NCBI GenBank assembly: GCA_021292165.1
Contig: CM037878.1
Location: 257,163,921-257,227,920, forward strand
DNA: 64,000 nucleotides
Origin: Shinisaurus crocodilurus
Lineage: Eukaryota > Chordata > Lepidosauria > Squamata > Shinisauridae
Direction of reading: 5' to 3'
A program made the translations under genes and the position numbers. This document shows positions 20,828 to 32,578 of this stretch, one piece after another (the first letter of the stretch is position 1; every line of letters begins with the position of its first letter). A model generated the notes under the pieces. It was not told where the DNA came from. It saw nothing but the letters and a program-made list of their open reading frames with translations, and searched no databases.

Positions 20828-21339
20828 TTAAAAGCTTAAATTTTCCAAACTCAAGTATGACAGCTATAGGACATGGCGGAGACACATGACTCATGCCACT
20901 GAATTGTCAGTTTATGGGGGTGTGTCTGTGAAACCACCGAGGGCTCTCAAAAACACACACACAGAAAAAGGAGTGCCCACATAGGTAGCACAATAAAGAA
21001 CAAACAAACCCTTGCTAAAGCGCATAAACATACATTGCAATAGAAGAGTATTGCAGACTTGAGGTGTTACCAGGGATGTCTTGCCATTTTTGCCCTGTTT
21101 TTTGTATTTTCTGGTTGTGTGTTTCCCCCCTCCTTGACTTGAGCACACACAGGATATGGCCGCTGTTCCGCCATTGTAGCAGCAGCTTAATTCCCCACCC
21201 CACATCTGGTGTAAATGGAGTATAGGATTGCTTTGTAATGCTGCAAGCCCAGAATAAGTCCTATTGAACGCAATGGGACTTTTGCGCAAATATATATCAG
21301 ATTGCTCTGTAAACATGTTTGTGTCTTGCCCTTTTATAC

Positions 21340-21422
21340 CAGCGGTGCACAACTTTTTTGGGCCCCAAGGGTTCCATCCAGTGTCAGCTGGGGACCAGGG
21401 GCTATACACGCACATGTGCACG

Positions 21423-21458
<36 letters not shown>

Positions 21459-21786
21459 CTTCTTCTCATACACACTTCTCAGCATGCAGGGGTGCGGGTG
21501 GGGTTTAAATCTCCCTGCTCTATCCATTGAGATCACTGGGAGGGAGGTGAAAGCCTCTTCTATCCCCCACCGATCGCCACCAAGATGGTTGTTTCTCCAC
21601 CAGTACTAACAACAGGAAATCAGCGATCTGAGAAGCCAGGGAATGGTGGGTTTTTTTTCCCCCTTATAGCCCAGCTGATCAGCAGGACTGTGGGGACAAG
21701 CATGGGGAACCTGCCAGCTTTGGGAGCCACACAGGGAGTGGCCAAGGGCCACATGCGCCCCCAGGGCCACATGCTGTGCTACCTGG
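21340..21786. mobile_element. hAT element carrying a CA microsatellite
   Basis: Starts CAGCGGTGCACAAC and ends CTGTGCTACCTGG. TTTTATAC flanks both sides exactly (21332-21339 and 21787-21794). A CA run occupies 21417-21456. Confidence 0.85.
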
Positions 21787-22194
21787 TTTTATACCAAAAT
21801 GGGTCAAAGAAAATATGCCTTTAGCCAAATTTAGCCAAATCTAGTTGTTTTACATTTTGGATCCCAAGTCATCTAATTTCCTAATTAGCAACTCAGGGTG
21901 ATTCCAGGCAAGGCTTTTATGGCGTCATTGCCCTTCTCATTGATGGATGTTTACTGGCACCGGCACTTTTTTATTAACAGGGACTCTGACATCATCTGCC
22001 GCCACCACCCCTCAGCGTTCCCCATTCCTTCTGAACATAGCTGCAAACCTCACAGTAGCTGGGTGGAAATGAATTTTCCCAACAACAATACATTGTTCCC
22101 TGCTATAATGCAAAGTACTTTGGGGTGGCTTGGTCTTGCATGGGCAATTAAGATCCATTACCTTTACAAAAGACCTGTTCCTATGCCTCTATGG

Positions 22195-22294
22195 CAGTGT
22201 TCTCCAACCTTGGGTCCCCAGATGCTATGCTGGCTGGGGCATGATGGGAGTTGTAGGCCAAAAACATCTGGGGACCCAAGGTTGGAGAACACTG
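22195..22294. mobile_element. 100-bp MITE with perfect 30-bp TIR and TSD
   Basis: The first and last 30 bases are perfect inverted repeats (start CAGTGTTCTCCAACCTTG, end AAGGTTGGAGAACACTG). CTCTATGG is duplicated exactly at 22187-22194 and 22295-22302. This hAT-type MITE is probably a recent insertion. Confidence 0.95.
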
Positions 22295-22384
22295 CTCTAT
22301 GGTGAGGCATTTAACAGCTCCAAATAGTACACGGGGGTTGTGGTTATGTCACATTTTTTAACCAGTCTACTTTTTATAACCTTG

Positions 22385-22546
22385 TCTAAGCTATTTAAGT
22401 AATTTTAAAATTGTTTTAAAAAATGTCCAGTGAAAATATTTTCCCTATGTTTTTATTGTTTGTATTTTTATATTGTATTTTATTGTGTTTTATAATTGTT
22501 GTAAACCACTCAGAGAGAACTTCGGCTATTGGACAGTATAGAAATG

Positions 22547-22552
<6 letters not shown>
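22385..22552 (+). mobile_element. LINE 3' UTR and tail, L2-like
   Basis: The T-rich stretch followed by TTGTAAACCACTCAGAGAG and ATTGGACAGTATAGAAATG is the 3' end style of L2/CR1-group LINEs. A microsatellite follows. Confidence 0.6.
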
Positions 22553-22603
<51 letters not shown>

Positions 22604-22662
22604 CTGGAGGAGATGAAAACTATTATTATTGTTGTTGTTGTTGTTGTTGTTGTTGTTATTCC
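22551..22662. repeat. (ATC)n and (ATT)n(GTT)n microsatellites
   Basis: ATC repeats fill 22551-22602, and ATT/GTT repeats fill about 22619-22660. The block between and after them, CCTGG(A/T)GGAGATGAAAACT, occurs twice, flanking the second array. Confidence 0.95.
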
Positions 22663-23080
22663 TGGTGGAGATGAAAACTGCTAGAGCTGAGTCATTGATA
22701 CGGATCAATACCACTGCCTAAATTTTTGGACTCTCCTTGGGGGCGTGGCAATGGGCACTGTCCTGATGAGCACCTGCACTTCAGAATTGACCACTACTAC
22801 ATCACCACTTTACATGCACATTGACCTGCTTCTCTGTGGTGATATTCAGACACAAACACTGCAGCCTTGTGAAATGGCGCAGTCACCACATTGGTGAGGC
22901 AGATCACATGGGTCTTTCCCACCCAGTCAGCACTCTCTTTCCTAGTGGAAGACAGAGAGGGTGGAGAAGACCCTCATGATTTTATTGCACTTTGTATTTA
23001 TATGACTATTTATAGTCATACTTATTGTACACCACCCTGGTATCAATAAGGATGAAGGGTGGTTTATACATTCTTTTAAA

Positions 23081-23216
23081 TAGGGATGGACAACTTGTGG
23101 CTGTCCAGATGTTTCAACCGACAACTCCCATCAGCCCTAACCAGCATAGCCAATTGTGAGGGATGATGGGAGTTGTAAGCCAAAACATCTGGAGGGCTAC
23201 AAGTTGCTCACTCCTG
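23081..23216. mobile_element. M1 hAT MITE
   Basis: Starts TAGGGATGGACAACTTGTGG and ends CAAGTTGCTCACTCCTG. CTTTTAAA and CTTTTAAT flank it (7/8). Confidence 0.85.
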
Positions 23217-23340
23217 CTTTTAATTAAGAAATAAATAAATGATGATCAGCCTTCTGTATATGGTGATGGTATTTACATATGCACACAGAAAAAGACACAC
23301 TGCACCCACGTGAGATATCCCCATGGAGAAACAGCTTGTC

Positions 23341-23511
23341 CACTAAAGTGGCTAGGTGTCCTACTCTACAGAGGGCAGTCCTCTATTTTAGAGAGCTGGC
23401 AGAGGACAGTCCTCTATTTGAAGACATGTCTAGTTCAATTGGTGTCCTTTTTTGTCCTCTTCTTTGGTGATGCATTTCCTCTTTTTTGGCGATGCATAAG
23501 TGGCAACCCTA
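23341..23511. mobile_element. DNA element, AGGGTGGCC family, reverse copy
   Basis: GTGGCTAGGTGTCCTACTC and AAGTGGCAACCCTA are the two ends in reverse order relative to 30921-31295. Shared internal words are AGAGGACAGTCCTCTATTT and GATGCATTTCCTCTTTTTTG. Confidence 0.65.
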
Positions 23512-23788
23512 TCATACACAACTTGGTGTATACACGAAGGCCCCTTTAGTCCCCACCTGAAACAACAATTTTATTAGATTTCCAATTGCTTCCTAGTCTT
23601 GTTTGAGAGATATTCATCCAGTTGCTTCAGCAGAAATGAAACCAATTCAGACAAATGTGCCTAGCAAGCAGCATGTGTGGACAGGAACAGGCAGGCCCAT
23701 GAAGTTGGTTATGGTAGGTATGGCACCTGTCTACTTCAATTGTGCTGCACTGCTGCCTCTCCCTGGCCCCTGAGGGGCTACATATGGA

Positions 23789-23924
23789 CAGGGGTACGCA
23801 ACCTAGTGCCCTCCAAATGTTTTAGACTACACCTCCCATAAGCCCCTGCCAGCAAGGCTAACAGTCAGGGATTATGGGAGTTGTAGTCCAAAACATCTGG
23901 AGGACACCATGTTGCCTACCCCTG
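23789..23924. mobile_element. M1 hAT MITE
   Basis: Starts CAGGGGTACGCAACC and ends GTTGCCTACCCCTG. The interior CTACACCTCCCATAAGCCC and GGGAGTTGTAGTCC is typical of the family. No target duplication was recognised. Confidence 0.8.
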
Positions 23925-24079
23925 GTCTAAGTCTTTAGACTTGACTTGTGGCAAACAAGCCCAAACGGTTGATTGCTTCTGAATCAAGAAAAGGATCATC
24001 ATGGCTTATCTGTTTTCCAAACCAGCCTACCAGACCAGACCAAAGTTGTGGATAAGAAAAGACTGTTGTTTGTTGCAGA

Positions 24080-24244
24080 CAGGGCCGGTGCCACCATTAG
24101 GCCAACTAGGCAGCTGCCTAGGGCGCAAGGCTAAAGGGGGCGCCAGAAACGCCTTGAAAAAAAATACAGCACTCTCAAGTGGGAAAGGGGGGCGCTAAAT
24201 ATTTGATCTTGCCTAGGGCACCAAACTGCCTTGCACCGGTCCTG
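24080..24244. mobile_element. hAT MITE, CAGGGCCGGTGC family, perfect TSD
   Basis: 165 bp. Starts CAGGGCCGGTGCC and ends TTGCACCGGTCCTG. GTTGCAGA is duplicated exactly on both sides (24072-24079 and 24245-24252). Relatives are at 35125 and 52709. Confidence 0.93.
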
Positions 24245-24877
24245 GTTGCAGATGGCACATAAATAACCCAAGCCAGTCAAATACTCTTTTATAAACATAT
24301 CTTGTATGCCCTTCACACTGACTCTTCATAGACAGTTGGGAGAAGAAGGCTTAACTTTAGCAAAAGGCCAAATTGTTTCATAAACATCATAAATACTAAG
24401 GGCTTTTCCACATGAATCATGGAACTGCACCTAAACCAGATGTTCACCAGGGCAATATTATTATTCTTATTAGCAATATTAATGTGTGTGGTGCTTAACA
24501 GAGTGACAACAATAATGTAGAATATCAACAACTGCAGTATTCCCGTAAAACTCTTGAAAGGTAAAATACCACACTATTTGCACTAGTTTACCCTAGTGGA
24601 AAGAAGAGCCTTGGATTTCACTGAATTTTAACTAGAAAATTTAGATCTGCTTTTTAATCTATTGTTACCCACCCTAAGAAAGACCATGCTATAATTTCCA
24701 GTTTGTTAGCTAAATGGAATAAGCATTAACATTTGAGTCACTTTCCAGCCATTTTAAAGTGTAGCGTTTGGAGATCGGCAGCTCACTGCAGTAGGAGTAA
24801 TTGCTGTAAGGCTGCAGTGCTGTTATGGAGTGAGATTGGATCTATCATAAGAGCATAACCTGACATCCAGCTAGCCT
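24245..24877. other. No recognisable feature
   Basis: Intergenic sequence with no supported gene or repeat. Confidence 0.5.
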
Positions 24878-24902
24878 GTTGTTGTTGTTGTTGTTGTTGT
24901 TG

Positions 24903-24946
<44 letters not shown>

Positions 24947-24947
24947 C
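24878..24947. repeat. (TTG)n(ATA)n microsatellite
   Basis: TTG repeats switch to ATA repeats at the start of the L2 3' tail that follows in reverse orientation. Confidence 0.95.
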
Positions 24948-25620
24948 ATTTATACACCGTTTTATCTGTGATTCTATGTTCTATGATCTGCTAAAAGCCA
25001 TCAATGTGGTGCATAACAATTTAAAACAACAAAACCTTAAAACAATAAAAACAAGAACATTAAAAACAGTTAAAACATTAAGAGTGCAATCCTATGCATA
25101 TTTAGACTGAAAAAATTCCTATAATTCCCAGCATGCCCCAGTCAGCATGGCTGCCCAGGGCATGCTGGGAGTTGTAGGACGTTTCTCTGTCTAAACATGC
25201 ATAGGATTGTGCCCTAAAACTACATAGTTTTAAAGGCTAAAACTAGGCCAGACAAACAGGCCTTTTTAGGCCTCTCCTGCAGATCTTAATTCCCGGACGG
25301 GTTCATAGTGAGACAGGCAGTTCCTTAGATAGCCCAGTCCTAAACCATTTAGAACTTCAAAGGTTTAAATCAACTCTTTGAATTGCACCCAGAAAGCAAC
25401 TGGCAACCAGTGCAGGTCTTTCAAGATAGGTGTAATATGCTCTTGATGCAACACAGACAGATTTTGCACCAACTGAAGCTTCTGGACACTCTTCAGGTGT
25501 AGCCCCATGCAGAGTGCATTGAAATTATCTAAATGTGATGTAAGCAAGGCATGGATAACTGTGGCCATATCAGACTGCCAAAGGAGACAGTCTCACCCAA
25601 TAAACCAATGTGCCAGCTTA
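24948..25620 (-). mobile_element. L2-clade LINE 3' half, minus, split by MITE
   Basis: On the minus strand, 25365-25568 reads HALLTSHLDNFNALCMGL and EHITPILKDLHWLPVAF, the conserved C-terminal block of L2 ORF2, with disabling changes. The A-rich tail lies at 24950-25080. The H1 MITE at 25082-25214 interrupts the 3' UTR. Confidence 0.8.
25082..25214. mobile_element. Harbinger-like MITE H1 nested in L2
   Basis: Starts GAGTGCAATCCTATGCAT and ends CATAGGATTGTGCCC, flanked by TAA on both sides. The interior arms TTCCCAGCATGCCCC and GGCATGCTGGGAGTTG add further inverted symmetry. Confidence 0.82.
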
Positions 25621-25633
25621 GGTTCCTGCATTA

Positions 25634-26225
25634 TAGGGATGTGTGAGAATTCTGATAGGAGGGTGAAAATCTGATGGATTTTCTTGACTTACCCCGTGGG
25701 TTCCATTCCTTCAACCCTGTGCTGGTGCTGACTGGATCTGACATGAGTTGAGCCAGCACATGGACTTCCATTTCCATTTTTAAAATGGGCCATGATTTGC
25801 ATTATTTTTTTAAGCCGGGGAAATTTGTGCAAAATTCAGGCCTCCATTCTGCAACTTTGCAATTTGTGGCGCAGAAGCCCAAATTTTGCACAAATCTGAA
25901 ATTAACTTTCAGAAAATTCAAGGTGGCCAAGGTGGAATGTGTGCATATGCAGTCAGTGAGAGGAGGATGCTTCTATACTTCTCATGTTAAATGCTACAAG
26001 AACAAGAACAACAACGACTCAAATCTAATGAGTCAGCCCCAAGTTGAGCAAATTGCACTAGAGATATGCATTTCTCAGCTCCAAATTTGCACACATATTT
26101 TGAGCAATTGTGCAGAAGCTGGGGGGGAAAACCCAACTTGGCCCACTTTTGGTTGTCGGGCCAGAAATGTGTTGAAAGTGCATTGAGCTCAAACAGAATG
26201 GGATTTCCAATGTCAGACATCCCTA
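25634..26225. mobile_element. hAT-like element, TAGGGATG family, long form
   Basis: Starts at about TAGGGATGTGTGAGAATTC and ends GTCAGACATCCCTA. It is homologous over most of its length to 19986-20670. It has no coding frame of transposase type. Confidence 0.72.
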
Positions 26226-27454
26226 TGTGCAGGCAAAGTTTCAAGAAGGAACTTGCTTCAATAGTAGACTGGTGATCTGCTCTAACTTAACTGAGCAAAA
26301 AATGGCGTATGCCTTTCTCCTTTGGACTTGGAGCTGAGCAAAGATTTTTCCAGACCTATTTTGGGGGAGTGTGTCTCTCCTTTTCCATGTAACGTTTCCT
26401 TTACTGCATGAAGCTCATATCCATCTCAATTCCTTGTTAAGTCTCCACCTATCTGTCAGGCGCCTTCTGATGCAAAGGGGAAGGCAGGGGGAAGGGGCTG
26501 AGCTACAGGAAAACAAAGAAGGGAGAACTCCCCTAAATATAGCTTTACTGCTAGGATTGTTTTCCTGTCACACACCATTCATTGTTAGACCTGACACATT
26601 GAGATGACCTCCCTCTTGCAACCTCTCCCACAACTTTCTTTTCTTCCTATACACATGCCCCGCTACACACCTCATCCAATTTCCTGTCTACTCTTGGGTC
26701 ACGGTATTCCAGAGCTCAACTCTACTGAAGAACACATGACGAAATGGAAGCCTTCTTTGTCTTTGGGTTCTAGCATGCTTTTTCCAATCTTGGCCACATT
26801 ATTTTCTACGAAATAAAGGTATATGTTGAATTCAAGGGCAGTTTTATTTCACACTGCTGCAAAACAGAAAACATGACTTATATATGAAAATTCAGCTTAT
26901 GTTAAAGACCAGTGAGAGTATGTGTGAGTGTGAGTGAGTGAATGGGGTCTGGACAATCACGTTGAGGGCTGTATGCTAGCACTGGGGGGGGGGGGGTTAC
27001 ACCTACTTTGGGGTGTGGCCCCTGACATGCTTGTCTAGAATCAATTCAGCCTTTAGGCTGGAAAAGTTTCCCCACCCCTGTGCTATAGAGTCTTCCTGAA
27101 TTGGTCACCTGTTATCCACTCTGAACTTCAGAATTAAGCTTAGCCTCAGAATAATTCTGCATGTGAAGAGGTGCACATGGCTACTGAGTAATCTTACATT
27201 ATTTAATATTTTATTTGTGTTAGGCTAACTGAAAACAATAGAAAGTTTTTTAAAAAATTCCATTTCTATTTTTTTTAACTCCATTTCTTTATTATAATCA
27301 CAAGATTACACATATTTGTAGTTCTTGTATTCTGCTTGTGGTACATTATGCTAGTCTGGATTATAGACTGATAGTCTACTGGATTATAGACCTGGATTAT
27401 TTCATCCGTGGGGTCCTATATTTTTTCTCATGTTAGAATTCCACCCCTGAGTAA
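26226..27454. other. Mostly unassigned; hAT-B end and G-run
   Basis: A G12 run lies near 26984-26995. AAAAGTTTCCCCACCCCTG at about 27062-27080 matches the hAT-B terminus. The rest shows nothing I can support. Confidence 0.45.
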
Positions 27455-27686
27455 GGGTGCTTCCAGATGAAGATGTTATGGTACCATCATCCTGCCTGAT
27501 TCATAGAATTTTACAGGGAATCCAGACGATGTCATTATCCACTTGTAACACTCCCATGTTTTCCCACTGCTTCATCCATCTTTTTTCTTACTGCAAAAAA
27601 GCTGTTATGGGGAGGGAGAGAAGATGGAATAGCTGCCAGTGCCTTCGAATTGTTAGCACTAGGGACTCATCTGTCTGGAAGCACCC
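27455..27686. mobile_element. Harbinger-like MITE, family H2
   Basis: Starts GGGTGCTTCCAGATGAAG and ends CATCTGTCTGGAAGCACCC, with TAA on both sides (27452-27454 and 27687-27689). A second member is at 41385-41622. Confidence 0.82.
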
Positions 27687-27750
27687 TAAAAAGACAGGGA
27701 GAAGTATTAAAGGCTGAAGAATCTGTTGTGCAAATCGGACCCCCTTAGCC

Positions 27751-27884
27751 CAAGGGTGGGAACCTGTAGCCCTCCTGATGTAGTTGAACTACACCTCCCA
27801 ATCATCTCTCATCATCGATCAGGCTGGCTGCTGGGAACTAGAATGCAACAACACCTGGAGGGCCACAGTTTTCCTAGCCTTAGC
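27751..27884. mobile_element. Degraded M1 hAT MITE
   Basis: CAAGGGTGGGAACCTGTAGC, CTACACCTCCCAATCATC and GGAGGGCCACAGTTTTCC follow the family layout with many changes. Confidence 0.6.
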
Positions 27885-28009
27885 CTAACTGAGCCCAGAA
27901 AAATATCATAGTACTGCAAAAAAAAAAGGGGGGGGAGAAAACAAATTAAATTAAACAATTTTAACAAGAGGGATTCATCTTCCCCTGTAGTTCCTCATCT
28001 GATTCTTTA

Positions 28010-28048
28010 TCAGTGTGTGTGTGTGAGTGTGTATATATATATATATTC
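28010..28048. repeat. GT and TA microsatellite
   Basis: A short GT run passing into a TA run. Confidence 0.85.
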
Positions 28049-28174
28049 TTAGTCTACAACAGCCAAACAAACCATAAAAATTCACTGGGAGTATCTTCCA
28101 GCTATGTTTTCCACAGCGGCCTCTTGAGGCAAGGAGGCAGAACTGCTGGGAAAACAGCATTCTAAAATAGTAGT

Positions 28175-28615
28175 AGAATGGACCATTATGGACTGTTGTG
28201 TTATGCATTTTCAGTTCTGCTGTATGGCATGGAATTGTGGACTTTAACACAGACTACTATAAAAAAAGATAGAAGCATTTGAAATGTGGATTTATCGCAG
28301 GATGTTACAAATTTCACGGACCTAGAGGATGACCAATGAAGAAGTATTAAAGAGAATGTATAAAGATCAAGAAATTATAAAATATAAAATGCAGAAAATT
28401 AGAATATTTTGGTCATATAATGAGAAATGAAAAATATAGACTGGTGCTGCTGATTATACAAGGGAAAAGAAATGGGAAAAGAAATGTAGGAAGAAGAAGG
28501 TCTTGGCTGAAAAACCTTGAAGAATGGTTTGGGGGCAATACAATATTGTTTAGAGCAGCCATATCTAAAGACTGTTTAGCCATGATGATGTCCAACCTCC
28601 GGTAGGAGAGGAATG
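28175..28615 (+). pseudogene. RTE-type LINE reverse transcriptase C-terminus, degraded
   Basis: Across three frames the plus strand reads LLYGMELWTL, then IEAFEMWIYRRMLQIS, then MTNEEVLKRMYKDQE, and finally GRRRSWLKNLEEWFGG. These are the hallmarks of the C-terminal region of RTE-type LINE ORF2. Several frameshifts and stops make it a dead copy. It is a different lineage from the copy at 44791-47045. Confidence 0.7.
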
Positions 28616-29974
28616 AGTAGAAAAAGAAGAAGGAGGAACTGTACCACTTCAGACTAAAGAAAAGGGATACCCCTTTTGAATCCTCCCCTTGCATTAAAAC
28701 AAAAACCAGAAAAACTGAAACAGGGTTTGGACTGGGCTAGAACCTTCCTTCTTGATATATGTGTGTGTGCATGTTTAATTCACAGAGAGTTTTTTGGGAG
28801 GGAGTATTTTAACGGGGAACAGCATTCAAAAGGGGCATCCTTCACCTGCAGTATGAAGTGGTAAAGTCCATCCTAATGCCTCATTCTGCTGCATGTATAT
28901 AAACCAGACCTCAACTCAATTGTTTAATTGTACTAGTCAGTCTGGATATAAAAAGTATACGGTTCTTGTTAATTTATTTGTTATATATTTAAAACTGAAG
29001 AGGTCAAAGGACCATAATAAAGAACATTTATTCAAACTATACTGCAGCCTTTTACACAAACTGATCAAATAAGCAGCAGATTGGGTAGTTGAAGGCAGAT
29101 ATCAAATCCTTAAATTGTAATGGAGCTGTTTGCTAAGATCTCAGAAGAATTAGCCCTATATCAGCAAGACCAAGCAACATCTAGTTATTCCTGGCCAGAT
29201 TAAGCCTGGTATTTTACAACAGATTGCAAAAACACTCATGTGGACATACACACAGAGACCACATAACTCAGCAGGCATTAGTTCACCCGGACAATCAATT
29301 GAACATTACCCAGGAAACTTCATGGGCAACTTTTCTGAAGCCGCTGCTTCCCTGCCTCCAGTATAAACAGACACAAGTGGGTGTGGCAACTTGTAGGCCT
29401 CATGCATGCCTATAAGCCGATTTTATCAAATTGTGAAGTTTTGCACACACAAACAAGGAGAAATGTAGGGCAGCCATTAGAAATGTAGGTTCCAGCCATT
29501 AGCAATATAGGCAATTCAGTTGCCATGTTACTTGTCCTGCATACACCACCTCTGTCTTCTACAGTAGAGAAACGTGGCATGGGACACTTTATTGAGCATG
29601 GAAATAACACTAGTGGCCCCTGCTTAATTCATGTGTGTCAGGCTTAAAAGCACAAGAATGGGGCTAGCTTTGAAAAGTGAGCCTCCTCACTTTTCCTTCT
29701 TGCTGGCACTGGCATTCCAGTCCACCCACAGCGTGAGAGAATGCATGGAGTTTGTGCGGGTGCAGAACAGGGAACATTCTGATAAGTGATTTGCTGCCCT
29801 TCTCTAGAAGAGAGAGAGTTCACTTGTGTAGTTAAGCTAGGACTTGTAGTTTTGTGCTTCCCTATCTGAGATGCTCTCTCAAGAACTACTGGCCCCAGAG
29901 TTCCTTCTGCATAGGTAGGGACTGCTGGTAGGAAGAGAAAAGCTCCATACTAATTAGGTTACAGAGGGGTAGCC
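28616..29974. other. No recognisable feature
   Basis: Intergenic sequence with no supported gene or repeat. Confidence 0.5.
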
Positions 29975-30745
29975 GTAGAATCATAGAATCATAGAATCAT
30001 AGAAAAGTAGAGTTGGAAGGGGCCTATATGGCAATCAAGTCCAATCCCCTGCTCAATGCAGGAATCCAAGTCAAAGCATCCCTGACAGATGGCTGTCCAG
30101 CTGCACCTTGAACGCCTCTAAAGTGGGAGAGCCCACCACCTCCCTATGTAGTTGGTTCCATTGGCTTATTGCTCTAACAGTCAGGAAATTTTTCTGACGT
30201 TTAGGTGGAATCTGGGTTCCTGTAACTTGAGCCCATTATTCCGTGTCCTGTAAACTGGGATGATCAAGAAGAGATCCTGGCCCTCCTCTTTGTGACAACC
30301 CTTCAAGTACTAGAAGAGTGCTATCATATCTCCCCTCAGTCTCCTCTTCTGAAGGCTAAACATGCGCAGTTCTTTCAGTCTCTCCTCATAGGGCCTTGTT
30401 TCCAGTCCCTTTATCATCTTTGTTGCCCTCCTCTGAACCCTCTCCAGTTTGTCTACATCCTTCTTAAAGTGTGGTGCCCAGAACTGGACGCAGTACTCAA
30501 GATGAGGCCTAACCAGTGCTGAGTAAAGGGGAATTATCACTTCCCGCGATTTGGAAGCTATACTTCTATTAATGCAGCCCAAAATAGCAATTGCCTTCTT
30601 TGCACCCATATCGCATTGCTGGCTCATATTCAGTTTGTGATCTACAACAATTCCAAGATCCTTCTCACTTGTAGTATTGTTGAGCCAAGTGTCCCCCATT
30701 CTGTAACTGTGCATTTGGTTTCCTTTCCTGTGTTAATCTTTTCCA
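29975..30745 (-). pseudogene. CR1 LINE 3' end, 5'-truncated
   Basis: The minus-strand frame 30310-30714 encodes [40 protein letters not shown] and [17 protein letters not shown], the characteristic C-terminal ORF2 block of amniote CR1. The 3' UTR follows down to the CR1 terminus, seen on the plus strand as ATAGAATCATAGAATCATAG at about 29976-30003. It is truncated at its 5' side, as is usual for CR1. Confidence 0.93.
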
Positions 30746-30850
30746 GCAACAAAGAATCTTGTGGCACTTGACAGACTAACAAGTTTATTATGGCACAAGC
30801 TCTCGTGGACTGGAGTCCATTTCATCAGATGCATAAAGTGTGATTTGTAG
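30746..30850. repeat. Dispersed amniote repeat, unclassified
   Basis: AAAGAATCTTGTGGCACTTG followed by ACAAGTTTATTATGGCAC and CATTTCATCAGATGCAT is a motif I know as a dispersed repeat in reptiles. Part of it recurs near 47795-47865. Confidence 0.5.
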
Positions 30851-30920
30851 TTGACAGGTGACATTGATTATTTTCGCCCCATTCGGCCAAATCTGGTGCC
30901 ATCCATTATAACAAGTTCCG

Positions 30921-31295
30921 GAGGGTGGCTTCTTATGCATTGCCAAAAAAGAGGAAATGCATCACCGAAAAAGAGGATAAAAAAGTATAGCAATCTGCAT
31001 AACATTTGCATATGCAAATTTATGTGTACAGGTACAGATTTAGAAGTAATGTCTATAATTTTAATAGAAATGCAATACATCTCGTCATAGTGAGAAGCCT
31101 GACCAGGTGACCCATGTACCTTGCTCAGTCTGCTGTTCAGGTGCTAATAGGTTGATGGGCAGCTTCAAGGCCCCTGCTGTTCTCCCTCCTTAGGGTTCTT
31201 TGTCTTGCAAATAGACTAGGACTGGACACCTCTTCAAACAGGACACCTTCAAATAGAGGACTGTCCTCTGTAAAGTAGGACACCTGGCCACCCTA
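30921..31295. mobile_element. DNA element, AGGGTGGCC family
   Basis: Starts GAGGGTGGCTTCTTATGC and ends CACCTGGCCACCCTA. It shares GACCAGGTGACC, AGTCTGCTG, AAGGCCCCTGCTG and AATAGAGGACTGTCCTC with 56904-57143, and its left half with 23341-23511. Confidence 0.7.
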
Positions 31296-32328
31296 GGTTA
31301 GTTCCCAGGCACAGTGGGTGCTGGTGCTGCTGGTAGGATTTACAGACCCAAAATACTTGTGAGTAAATGTGTGTGAATTCGCACACTCGCAAGCATACAT
31401 GCACACAATACTGCTACATATTGGAGCATGGTAGTGTGGGCCATGGTGTTATTTCAGAAATGATTTTGTAATTAAAATAGACACTTTTCTTTCACAACTC
31501 ATGAGATTGTATGGATGGGAAAGGATCATGGCATGTGTGTGGGAGGAGGCCTGTGTTGCAAGTTTGCGCTGGGCCAAAAAATAAAATAAAATAGTGCTTG
31601 GCATTATTCCTCAGAGGATCTAAATCTGTTTCTCCTTCCTGTGTAAGGTCCCTCCCTTTCTTATCAAAGGCTCTGATTTCCATCAGAAGAAGCAATGCCT
31701 CTCTCTGCATTTTCAAGCTGCAGTCCTGCCTTCTCCAGGTGAAACCATTTTTCTCTTTACTGGAATCCCTTCAGGTTTGGGGTGAATTCCTTCAGCTGAT
31801 TGCCTGAACACAAGCCAAGCTGAAGTATTTCAGCAGTTCCTTCAGAGGAATATCAACATCAGCCACTGCCTGAGTTGCTAAAAGGCAACAGAACTGCACA
31901 AGCAGGGCTTAATATGTTTTCAATAGCTGAGATGAGCCCTGGAACATGTGGAGCAATAGTAAGCATGCCTCTGAACATGTGCAGAGTGCCTTCAGCCCAC
32001 CAAGTGAATAACCTTAGCCTGTCTTCACACTCAATTAAATCCTAAGCATGTTTGCTCAGACTGGTTACAATGTGACTTGATGAGCATCTCAATAATTCAA
32101 CTTACAATTCCAGCCTTTTCATTAAGGATTCTGGGGCAGGGGCCATAAGAATGTGTCAATTGCCACATGCTGAACTCAATTTTCAGCATGTCACTGCCGT
32201 GCAAACCACCTTTAATGGGGGTTAGCAGGAGCATGCCAGAAGTTTGATTCAGCACATAGCAGCAGGTGCAGATAACCAGCTCAGCATAAGTCAGGAGTGT
32301 CTGGATACAGACACTGTCCTTTGCTTTA
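31296..32328. other. No recognisable feature
   Basis: Intergenic sequence with no supported gene or repeat. Confidence 0.5.
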
Positions 32329-32578
32329 CAGTCATGCCTTGGATTGAGAGCATAATTCGTTCCGGAAAGGTGCTTGTAATCCAAAACACTCTTATATCAA
32401 AATGAAATCCCCCCAAAAAAATTTGTACAGAGATTTTTAATTTAAGACGTACTACAGTACTTGTATTGCAAGACGACGCTTGTATATCAAGTAAAAAAAA
32501 ATTAAATAAATATTAAAAATTTTGCTTGTCTTGCAAAATGCTCTCAAACCAAGTTACTTGTAATCCAAGGTATTACTG
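32329..32578. mobile_element. Tc1/mariner (Tigger-like) MITE
   Basis: The 250-bp element starts CAGTCATGCCTTGGATTGAG and ends AATCCAAGGTATTACTG. It is flanked by TA dinucleotides. The sub-terminal GAGAGCATAATTCGTTCC and GCTTGTCTTGCAAAATGC blocks are typical of Tigger-derived MITEs. Confidence 0.85.

Noticed and set aside
22553..22601. Spaced repeat blocks as a CRISPR-like array
   Set aside because: Simple trinucleotide microsatellite in a vertebrate genome, with no spacers.
22416..22674. Poly-methionine and poly-isoleucine frames
   Set aside because: Translation of the ATC/ATT microsatellites.
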